Assembly (NCBI RefSeq): GCF_037975245.1
Contig: NC_092565.1
Location: forward strand, 8,530,999 to 8,594,998
Length of the DNA: 64,000 nt
Direction: 5' to 3'
From: Apostichopus japonicus
Taxonomy: Eukaryota; Echinodermata; Holothuroidea; Aspidochirotida; Stichopodidae
The notes below the pieces were generated by a model. That model worked only from the letters and a program-made list of their open reading frames with translations. It ran no database searches and was not told the DNA's origin. The stretch's first letter is position 1. Every line of letters starts with the position of its first letter. A program made the translations under genes and the position numbers. Positions 40,933-64,000 of the stretch are shown one piece after another.

Positions 40933-43773
40933 AACTATATACCTGGTATAAGAAGAATCGTGTCCAGGTAAACATTAACAGAAAGAAAACTATGAACAAG
41001 TTTCAAGCTTTTATTTCAAAAATATTTATTAAACTTAATGCACATTAGAGTGAGCACTGCATACAACACTCCATATCAACAAATCTTTTATTTCATGTCC
41101 TAAATATCCAGACGTCTACTATATATATATAGTTAGACCGAAGAACGTAAACGTATACTCCTTTGGAATTGATTGAAATCGACTAAACTATCTCACGGAT
41201 ATTGAAATACAAAGATAAACAGGCATTATTCTCTCACGTGAAAACGAGGGGAAAACCAGAAAACCTCGGTTCCAAACAAAAAAAAAAAAACCGATAAAAA
41301 AATGAAAATGACAGATCGACGATATATTGCGTGAGCTTAAAAGGACTTATTATAATACTCCTGTAACCTTGAAGAATTATTTCAACGGGGACTTTCTTTT
41401 ACTACGACTGAGTAAGGCCTGCTCTAGAAGTACAGAAGTACAGTGGGTCGGCTGGGTGGGTATGAGATTTACCATGTTCAGTCCCTATACAAGACGTGCA
41501 AACTCCCATGCACATGCCTCGAAACTCAAGCTTGGGTGTTGTCGTTTAAGTACTGGATTTCTCCCGTGGTCACTGGTTCTATATTTGTTTGTTTTTAAGA
41601 CACTAAACCAACCGGCATCATTGTTATGGTTGGTTAATGTGATAGAAATCAGTGACGTAAATTGCAGGACTTTATAGATGGGGGCCAAAACTCCAAATCT
41701 CCCCTAATTGATTTTTGTAGATGCATGACCCTATAATGAACGTACACCATAGCTGGAACAACATTTACTCGTATAGAGTTTGGCTGTTGGGTCGCTGAAT
41801 GCTTGATTTATTCCAGTTGTTTGGGAGGGGAGGTGAGGGTGGGGTGGGGTGGGGTTGGGTGTGGGTGGGCCAGCTTGACTTATGTTTCCGAGTTTACCGC
41901 AGGAGATACCATATATTAGTAAAACTTTTAAACAACGAATTTCATTTCACTTGTTCTTGAAAAAAAGCTGAATCAGACCGGAACAACGTTAAACAAAGAG
42001 ACAGATTGCAATGTATTTCACGTCCATCTATATAGACAACACGCCGTCATGACGTAAACTTGATCAAGAAGTCCCAAATTTTGCATTGAAATTTAAATGT
42101 AAGTTGGTGGGCGTTAAGTATATAGAACCTATGTGTAAGAATTAATACAATATGACTCAACAGTGCATGTTCATTAGGGTAACAGATAATATTGTATAAT
42201 AGCGTTATTTATTTGAATAAACCTTTAAAAGACTTCGATGTACGTGCTAGGGTATATATATATATATATTTACCTCAGCAGAATTTTCCAGGAGGATTAT
42301 GAAATTTAATCTAACAAAGGAAGATGCAATAGAGATATAAATATTGTCAAGTATGTGCAATGGGGTGCAGAATGTATATCTTTGATATTTGCGACATATT
42401 TTCAATATGTGCATTACATCGAGTAATTAGCTGATTAAAACCAGGCCATTGGGTATATAGCTATATATATATATATATCAATAAATTAAGATGACCATTG
42501 GTGTATGTATGGGAGGGTAAACTCCTGTCGCAGTGTACAATGTGGTACCTTAACACTGAACGGACGCATAGGCTAACTTAATAGGCTAAGAAGCTAAGGG
42601 CGCCTGCAGGGTTTACGTCATTCTATGTTAGGACATATTGTTGAAACTATATAGACGGGATTAGAGGGTGTAATGGAGGAGGGGTGGTGATGGGGGGGTA
42701 GTAATGCACCTATATTTCTCTTTCCATTCCATTTTTTTCCGTCTAACAACGAAACATGTAAATGCGAGGTTGGCTTTCCGACATGGTCAACGCCTGCCTG
42801 TGTTGTAAAGACAATTGCAAGAAAGGGGCCAGATATGTAGACTATCAAAGTTTTGAGTATGAACTAAAAATAGTGAACACTTTATTCAAATATATGGCTA
42901 GTTAAATAAACTCAAGGAAACCCGTGCACGAAGAGAATTGGGGAGGGGAACAACCGATGTATGACGGCCCGCTTCGGAAATAATAGGGCCTAACCTTTGG
43001 TATTTGGATATTTGCTAGCCAAATTTCAGAAGTTTTGAATCTTATGTTTTAAGAGACAATAGATTGGTGTCATTGAATGTCTAATTCATTAATATTTTTT
43101 TTGTTTCTTTCTGATCCTCTTTTAATTAATCCGCCCGGATCAACCTCCCTAGGCTAATCCCCTTCTCTCCTGTTCCTTTGCGCAAGATGCTTAATATACA
43201 CGTTTCGTTTTCTCTACTATTGTTTAACTTAAGAAATCTATGTTTGGAAGGCAATCTGTCCAAAAAGATATTAATTAAATGGTTATTAATTCACAAATAA
43301 CTTTGCAGTCGCTTGTATTGCTATGGATTAATAGTCGATACTCACTAATACGAAACTAATTTAAAACGCCGATTTCATTAGCTTGAAACGTCAAAGTTTC
43401 CGCTTTCAAAAGATGCCGGAAAAGTTACCGCCTTTCCGGTTGCTTTGGTTTTATATAATTAATTAGTTATAAAATTTGCCTGTGCGCGGCGACGAAGTTG
43501 GTAATGATCCATTGATCTTTCTTTAATTAGTGATAAATCATTTATTTCTTATTTAATTTTGAGAAATTCATCAAAGGGTTGGTTAAATTGACGAAAGCAG
43601 ACAAAATGGTTAAATTTCGATGAATACTAAATCCTGACTACTAATCCCCCCCCCCCACCTACCGGCCCCACCATGATATATTCGAATGTACTAACAGGTG
43701 GTTATAAATTGATCCTTTTGAAATCTCTCACAGGTAAATGACGAGCGCTGAGGCTTCGACAGGAGTCAATATT
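40933..43773. other. Intergenic, no gene seen
   Basis: It contains a 'gggtggggt' tract at 41826-41870, short (TA)n at 41121-41130, 42252-42269 and 42461-42478, and a C-run near 43647. No exon is recognised. Confidence 0.5.
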
Positions 43774-45118
43774 CAGGGGCGTATCCAGGGGGGGGGGGCG
43801 CAACAGGCGCGCGCCCCCCTATTGGCCGTCACCAAAAAAAAAAAGTTTAGCAAAAAAAAAAAAAAAAAAAAATTGATGACGACCTTTATGTGAGATGTCG
43901 GTGATCGCTCAACCCCCCCCCCCCCCCCCTCCCGTATGCTTTATTTTTTGTTTGCCAAAAAAAGGTTCTGGCGAAGTTCGGCGGCATAATAGTTTTACAA
44001 ACATAGATGGTAATTCTGTTTGTATTATCACTATAAACACTAAATGACATGCCAGCCATACTAAATTGTGCATTTTGTGTCCATATTTACTGGAAATGTT
44101 GCTTATTATTAAGGTCGAAAAATGGATCACATATGGCCATGGGCGGCGATCCTGGGTGGAGGGGGTATATATCCCCCCATGAAAATGGGTGGAGGGGATG
44201 TAATGCACCATATCCCCCCTCCCACCAAATGCCAGGGATAAGAATATTTTCATGCCTACATTTATGCATCTTCGTTAATGTACGGCTCTTTTTTAGCTTC
44301 ATTTCTCGCCTACCATAAACGCAGTGCGATCTTTTCAAATAAAGCGTCTTTATAAAGCAAAAATAGTTGACTGTAGGCTTCATTGGCCCTATAACAACAA
44401 AATGTATTATTGCGCCCACGGTATTGATATAGTACATATATGCACCCTCATAGTATTCATACAGGCCCTATAGTAGGCCTACACACGTACATGTTCCCTC
44501 GAACAGCTGAGAATCTCATGTAACCAGGGTAATGCTTAATACACGTTTCACCTGGATGCCTTAGCAATCGGTACCTAGGAATGTAACTATGTGTAATTGT
44601 GTATTGCATGTGTATAGGCCTATAATAGCCTGCATGAGGCCATTTTCTTCATCGAATAATATAACAGAGCTCTCGAACATTCTAACGTTGCGCCTGAAAC
44701 AAGATTGACAGGGGCAATTTTCCCAAAATAACACCCGAAATTAAAAAAAAAAGTATTTTGGATCCTGATTATGAGATATTTCGGACATGACATCCCTATT
44801 TTAAAGTTGGGTATATGCCGCTTGGAAACCTCGGGAAGTGCCGTTTCCGGCCATCCAGAGGGTTTGTTAATCCCAAAATTTTCTTGTACGCTTCGCGCCA
44901 ACTCATGGTGGCGCTACGCTTAGATAGTCAAAAAGGTAATATCCCCCCCCCCCACACTCGGAAGTACGGATCGCCGCCCATGCATATGACACCATTTTGC
45001 ATTTCAGCCCTTCTTTGAAAGCAAAAATTGTACACCCCTCCCCTTAGACCCATCCCCCAGGACGGCGATCATTCATGCCTGGCGCCCCCCCTATTGGAAA
45101 ATCCTGGATACGCCCCTG
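43774..45118. mobile_element. hAT-type element carrying a nested second element
   Basis: The ends CAGGGGCGTATCCAGG and CCTGGATACGCCCCTG are perfect inverted repeats. The flanks share only ATATT (43769-43773 and 45119-45123), so the target duplication is unclear. Another element lies inside at 44138-44982. Poly(A) and poly(C) runs at 43852-43930 lie near the left end. No transposase was found. Confidence 0.75.
44138..44982. mobile_element. hAT-type element nested in the 43.8-45.1 kb element
   Basis: The left end 'catgggcggcgat' and right end 'atcgccgcccatg' are inverted repeats. The flanks CATATGGC (44130-44137) and CATATGAC (44983-44990) match at 7 of 8 bases. Its interior includes a block shared with the MITE at 3.9 kb ('aaaattttcttgtacgcttc', 44875-44895). 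Confidence 0.72.
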
Positions 45119-46963
45119 ATATTTACTACTGTTACAAACTTAACAAAATAATAAGATAGCAGTTTCATGATCGTTTCAAGTAATAACAACAAAAGCACCC
45201 CTCCTCTCTCCCTTACCCTTACCCCCTTACACCCTTCGAGCAAATTCTTGATTACACTTATGTAACCGGTTTCTCAGTAGACCTGTCAGAACTTCAAATC
45301 ATATCGTTTTTGCATCTAAAAGCGAAACCCTTCATTTGTTCTTTCTGGTCTTGTGATCGAGCCCATACCCCGCCCCGTGTCCCACGTCTTCCGCCTTGTG
45401 AACGGACCCATGACCCGCTCCTTGCACCCACAACTTCCGCCGACTTATAACGCAATCAGTGGGCGGGCGATCCCTTTAAAACACCTTAATTTGTCGATCA
45501 TTTCACTAACGGTAAGTGGACTTTCAAGTTCACTCTGACGTCACGAAAATAACCGTCCTTAACTTTCACTTCATGTAGCACGTACGTAATTAAGGGGGAC
45601 ACTCTTAGAAATTTGTTCGTGATAATATCATTGAGAGCTGTATAGTTATTGTTTGTGGGTTTTTTATTTATCCATATTTTATTTATAGTGCATAGTGAGA
45701 ATAACAAACGATATAAGATGACAAAAGAAATTAAACAAAGTAACCTCACCCTTACCACTCCTTTGAAACCGAAAATCTACTTATTATAAAGTACAATTTA
45801 GGAGGGGATAAAAATAGTTAACTAGTAATCTCTTTGACCTTAGGAATACTGCTAAAACTGTTACTTTCTTGGGCGTGAACGGTTGAGTCACTGAAAAGAT
45901 TCCTTGACAATATTCGACAGACGGTTCCTGTGCACTTGATTGTGAAACTCTGAGGTTCAATGACACTCTACAGAAATAATTCTGGTCACAGGGATGTCTC
46001 ATTCACAGGTTTTTATAATGAAGGCCTTCTACTGGTACAGAGTAAATGGAAAGCATCTTAAATTGGTTCAACAACAGTTTTGCACCACTTTTTATTATCA
46101 ATTTCATCCACCCCCTCCCCCCTTCCCCTTCCCCACCATTCCCAATCTCTGGAATCACTGGGAAGTTAACTGGGGCCCGATAAACATCACTTAGTAAGTT
46201 CTAAAGTGAATAAATGAACCTGTGAGTGTGAATTCCAAATATCGTATAGACAAACATTATGCATTAATGAGACAATGTGTGGCTCCCTACGATGGGATTA
46301 AATCTAAATAAAATAAGCAATCTCACATAAACAGAGACTGGAAGTCCTCCACTAGTCAAACTTCCTAGTGAGGCCACCGGGCGCCATGGGGTCGTAAGCC
46401 ATATAAACATGCTATGTTGTTTTTACTTACAACATTGTATGAGAGGAGCAGAAGGAATCAAATGACCGAGACATAATGTAATGAACTAAAGGAACCCCTA
46501 CATACCAATATTAGTTCCGACCTCCCACACATAATCAAAGACCATTTCTCCCCGACAGCATGACACTTTATAATCGAATAAATGAACTAAACGAGAAGAG
46601 AAAAAGTAGCATAGCTGTCTTACGGCCTGCCGGCCCACACCAATAACTATAACAAGCACCGTTGTCTGTTGAAGATGCTACAAGATGGACTAAGTTGAGA
46701 TCTTTACGTCATGTAAGCACTTCATGGTTACTCAAATCGTAAGTCAGCAATAAAACACACCAAACATTGTTTCTTAATAAAAAAAAAATGATTACCAAAC
46801 ATATTAAATTCTTCTTGATAAACAGATCTAGATTTATCCAACTATATACATACAGGTTAAAAATACTTATTTTCTATCAAACAGTGGAAGAAAATATAAC
46901 TTGTTTTGGACGGAGATTTTCATGGTTTTTCCTGAGGAATGTTGTCAGTATGTCAAGTAGAGA
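45119..46963. other. 3' flank of LRP2BP, no further gene seen
   Basis: It contains C-rich tracts at 45196-45235 and 46110-46135. No polyadenylation signal lies close to the LRP2BP stop; the first minus-strand AATAAA that I noticed is near 46092. No exon is recognised. Confidence 0.45.
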
Positions 46964-60314
<13,351 letters not shown>

Positions 60315-60891
60315 GACCAAACAAGGTTTCTAAGATTACCAGCAGTTTTATTCTGTCTGAAAACTGGATCTGCTTATCTGTTTGAAAAATATAAAAAAAA
60401 GGAAGTAAGAAATTTTTGCAGTCAAGCAGAGCTACATATTTGATGAGTTTTAATCTATTTTAGGTTTATGCTGATCAAGTTGTGTTTTTTTAAGCTTTTA
60501 TCACCCCTCCCCCCCCATTTTTCACATTTGTTTGGCATTTGGAAATATTACTCCCTAAAAATAACCAAAATTACCTCAGTATGATACCACTACTTTCTGG
60601 GACCTGACCTGTCTGAGCTTAGAAGCTCAGAGCATAGCAAACAGCATCCAAAGTCAATGGATGTACTTAGTCTTACACTACAGTTAGCTTATCGCCAATT
60701 TAGGGGTATGAAAGAAATTGGCAAGGTAGACATTTTGTTGTCAAATTCTGTTCAATTGTACGTTGCGTATAGGCACATAACAATAAATATTTTGAGATCA
60801 TTACATTTCTGAGGAACTACACATATGAAAAGAGCATACAGTTGAGTGATTGCGATTTTTCGTTGATAGATATCATTAATCAAATCCTTAA

Positions 60892-61255
60892 AGGCATTGA
60901 AGACTCGCTCCAAACCGTGTGCGGCCATCTGAAAAAGTTAAATTTCTGTTGCTTGCAAAGTTACATTTTGTTCGTGTCGCTACAAAATGCAGACAGTAAT
61001 GAAACGTGATACCTTAATTGTTATCTTTAGCTGGACCTGAGATGTCCATCGCTGTATCATTTGTATACTGTGCCGTGGGTATTGACCACAGCTGTATGTA
61101 CTGACTGTACACTAGTGTCTAATTACCGATGGTAGCAAGCTGTGTGTGTATTTTCTGGGATCAATGGTGGTTCTGTTACACCTCATTCAAAACTAGGTCA
61201 AATTACTGGCATTAGACATTTCTTTTTGCGCGAGTCTTCACACCCTTTAAGTGCG
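60892..61255 (+). repeat. Old dispersed repeat, uninterrupted copy
   Basis: It matches 33783-33882 plus 34942-35165 but lacks the foldback insertion. It runs straight through 'aacgtgataccttaattgtt' to 'gagatgtccatcgctg', so it serves as the empty-site reference for foldback copy 1. Confidence 0.82.
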
Positions 61256-62448
61256 TCAATTAAGAGCCCACCATGCTACTACTTTCACTTGTATAGCACT
61301 TTGACCACTTTGCATAGCATTTTGCCATGCGATACCCCTGGCGATACTGGATAAACTATTCCCTGACTATAGCTGAATGTTGCATCTCGTTGTGGATGTG
61401 GTTGATCTCACAGCATTTATTAGTTACCAAGTGTTATGTTGCCACAGTGTAGGAATTTTGAAAGAGGTCTGTTATTCCTATAAGCCTGAGCTAGCAAGCT
61501 GATTAGAGTACTTACTAGGCTATGCTCTTTTAATTAGACCTACAAGTATATATATATCACTATTTTCTGAGCTGTGTATTTTTTGTGCACTAAAGTTAGG
61601 GACTTGGCTGATTTATGTCTAATTTGAAATTCTGAAACATTTCCAAGTCCAAATCCCTAGGCTAGGGGTTAACAGTATTGTTGTCTAAGGCTAGGCCAGT
61701 GTACCACTTATCCAACAAGAAAGTTAAAAGTGGAAACGTTACATACAGCAAGCCTGGGCCTAAGCTGTAGTGTTATGTCAAACTTAGTTAGGCCTAGACT
61801 AACGAGTACTATAAGTACGTTATGATTGGGTACAATAGCAGTAACATTACAAGTTGGACATAGTTATGAAGAACTCTCTGCTTACTTAGCTTAGGCCAAA
61901 AAGGGTTATTGTCAAACCATGCTTAAATGACTCTCGTATTCTGTCATGTCTGGTACATCATGATGTTGTCTGCACACTTCAAGTTAGTCGTAACTCGTCT
62001 ACAACTTACAGGGCCTAAACACGGGTAACGTAGACACAAAGGCAGGTGTATAGTCGCGTAACTGGTGTACGTATAATATTAACACAATCAATTTGTAGTG
62101 TATACTATACTGTGTGTGTAATAGGTACTTCCGGTTTTGAAACCTGACAGGGCTTTACGTTGCCTGGTAACAAGGTCTCCAAGACTTCACTTCTGAATGG
62201 AAATGCGATTCCTGCGAAAATCCCTATACGATTATCCCAGATGATGAAAGGCATGGTATTGACTTTGCTATGCCATGATGCTGAAAAGCATAGGCACATT
62301 TTACCAGCCAAAAAAAGGAAAGGAATAGGAAAGAAGAGTGACGGTCTGATGCTAGTAATATACAATATCCTCCGTACTGCTGGAACGTTAAAGGGATATA
62401 CCGGTTATGAACAATGTAACAATGTAAAACAGCGTTGACAATCTAATT

Positions 62449-62640
62449 TTAAACATGCACCTCAAGACTATGGCTCTTCTTAACTGGCAAGGATTGCGTA
62501 TTCCAGTCCTTTATATTCCTAGGATAGAAACTATACTGAAAATCACAATGATTATGTGGAATCTGAATATAGCGGCCACGTCTCCCTGGTTTCAAGAAGG
62601 GATTAGTCTCGTTTTGGACTACAACTAGGCCATATATTAT
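62449..62640 (-). pseudogene. LINE ORF2 C-terminal fragment
   Basis: The minus-strand frame contains FQYSFYPRNIKDWN and SLPVKKSHSLE, the 'YSFFPRTIRxWNxLP' motif seen near the C-terminus of many CR1/Jockey-like LINE proteins. The rest of the element is missing. Confidence 0.65.
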
Positions 62641-63284
62641 TTGATAAAAAAGCAGTAAAAAGAAGTATTTTTCAATCCTGTGTGATACAGGTATGAAATA
62701 ATAATAATAGTAAAACAATCATATACGGAAGCGACTTCAATACCCCAGGGCAGAGCCACCTCCTTTATTAAATACTTCACTCTGGCTCTTCCATAAATGT
62801 TTCGGCCCTCGGCTTACACTGACTTATTATAGGCATGATTGATGTTACAGGAATTTTAAAAGTTACAACAGGAATTTCGAAAGTTATCACCAAATTAATC
62901 AGTCCGTCGTAAAGAAAATACTGTCCCTCCCCCCCCCCCCTCCTCAAAAAAAAAAGAAGAAGAAAGAGTTACAACCGTTTTTTGACAAAACGCGAACCAT
63001 GTTATGAGAAAATTATCAAGACTGAAACAGCGCCGTATATTTACTGCCCTGGAGTGAAATTCGACATAGCGCCCTCACAACTATAGAAAAGTTTCCCCTC
63101 TTACGTCACTTTTGTGCAAAGTTTAGTCTACTGAATCCGTCGTCGATACACACCTATGCAGGGTACACAATATTGTATTGTGTTCGGAAGTAGGCTAGGC
63201 TCTAAACAGTGTGCGGAAAGTTCTCACCTCTCGAGCCCAATACTTCGTTACTTGTGTACGAGAAGGCAAAGTTGTAGTGAGTTA

Positions 63285-63342
63285 CGTTTTGTGATGGAGG
63301 AGGTCTAAACCAGATATGAAGGGATTGTTTACAATGGATTAG
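63285..63342 (+). repeat. 58-bp duplicated segment, copy 1
   Basis: 'gatggaggaggtctaaa', then 'atatgaagggattgtttaca', recurs at 63714-63771 with three or four differences. Confidence 0.85.
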
Positions 63343-63584
63343 AAAGCCACCATATTGTGAAACGTGTAGCCCTCAAATTGAATAACGTAGGTAAGAATTA
63401 ATTGCTATCAAGAGTTGTTTGTCAAACAATGTTGAATTATGTTCTAACTAACGTTATTCGCCCAGAGCCTAACGTTATTACTAGGCAAGGCCTATCGTCA
63501 GTTTCTAGGCATGCTAGCCATAAATAATAGTTGTTAGCTTACCAAAAAAACGAGCCTGTATGATCTAGACCTATACAGGCTATA

Positions 63585-63815
63585 GCCTAGTACTAGTAGT
63601 AGTACTTGTAGTAGTCAGTACTAGTAGTAGTACAAGTAATATACATTAGTAGTAGTACTAGAAGAAGTACTACTAGCACTGCAGTAGGCCTAGTACTACT
63701 ACTAGTAGTTACATTTTGTAATGGAGGAGGTCTAAAACATATATGAAGGGATTGTTTACAATGGATACTTCAGTACTACTAGTAGTAGTAGTAGTACTAG
63801 TAGTAGTATGCTAGT
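63585..63815. repeat. AGT/ACT trinucleotide-rich tract
   Basis: Alternating 'agtagtagt' and 'actactact' runs form many short inverted repeats. The second copy of the 58-bp duplicated segment is embedded in it. Confidence 0.88.
63714..63771 (+). repeat. 58-bp duplicated segment, copy 2
   Basis: A direct repeat of 63285-63342, embedded in the AGT tract. Confidence 0.85.
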
Positions 63816-64000
63816 AATTATTATCGTTCTTGTAACTTAGACTAGAAGTTGTAGCAGTATAGGGTTGTTAAATATAATTCAATGGTCATCTAGTAGAGTG
63901 TATTAAGGCTGCAGGACTCGTTGGTAGCATGGAGTGGTTGGAGTGGCCTCTGTAACTTAGTCTATGGTCCAGGCCTAGAATAGAAAGCCATTTCAGAGAC

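Larger units (their letters stand above)
60315..64000. other. 5' region of LRP2BP and repeats
   Basis: No complete coding exon is seen. A minus-strand donor-like GAG/GTGAGA near 63223 could end a 5'-UTR exon of LRP2BP. An opposing donor-like CGTAG/GTAAGAA lies near 63390 on the plus strand, so a divergent promoter is possible. A C-run lies at about 62930-62941. Confidence 0.35.

Noticed and set aside
62160-62438. 92-codon plus-strand frame with Lys-rich centre
   Set aside because: No domain or splice context; the overlapping minus-strand frame is equally open, so neither is supported.

Overview
The window reads as nuclear DNA from a marine invertebrate deuterostome, most plausibly an echinoderm of the sea-cucumber type. 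This is inference. It rests on an A+T-rich sequence, very many (TA)n arrays, spliced genes with GT-AG introns, tRNA-derived SINEs, many short hAT-type elements, and foldback elements with satellite-like ends like those described from sea urchin. I see no bacterial or organellar features. Most of the sequence is non-coding repeat and intron, and most long open frames are low-complexity artefacts.

Three protein-coding genes can be assembled exon by exon, all on the minus strand. Gene A (8702 to 4861, 232 aa) and gene B (17820 to 13642, 287 aa) are tandem paralogues. Each has five coding exons, every intron is in phase 0, and each encodes a signal peptide, four predicted amphipathic helices, N-glycosylation sequons and shared cysteines. 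Motifs match in helix A (NQxR[QE][IL]Q), helix B (YLxxFxEL), helix C (LREFx[RK]TF) and helix D (Cys3, Glu6, Trp16-Leu17, Tyr24, Pro31 of the last exon, without gaps). Secreted four-helix proteins with only phase-0 introns are the hallmark of class I helical cytokines, so the pair is a candidate undescribed invertebrate cytokine family. Gene B adds a tail of about 80 residues very rich in Lys and Arg. The third gene (60314 to 46964, 352 aa, seven coding exons) is a complete Sel1-repeat protein recognisable as LRP2BP.

Layout: 0-4.2 kb holds two hAT-type elements with perfect 8-bp target duplications. 4.8-17.9 kb holds the paralogue pair. 18-33 kb is a gene desert with minisatellites at 21.3-22.3 and 22.9-23.2 kb, a long-TIR MITE at 29.8-30.2 kb and a SINE at 31.6 kb. 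33.8-36.3 kb holds two oppositely oriented foldback elements built from the TTCGCCCAAC repeat, inserted into an older dispersed repeat that also occurs at 60.9-61.3 kb. 36.8-45.1 kb holds degenerate coding-like stretches and further hAT elements, one nested in another. 47-60.3 kb is LRP2BP, whose introns carry tandem repeats, a broken LINE, SINEs and a hAT element. 60.3-64 kb is the presumed 5' side of LRP2BP, with a LINE tail fragment and a duplicated segment in an AGT-rich tract.

Exon models were read by eye from splice sites and frame continuity. No alignment, structure prediction or transcript evidence was available.
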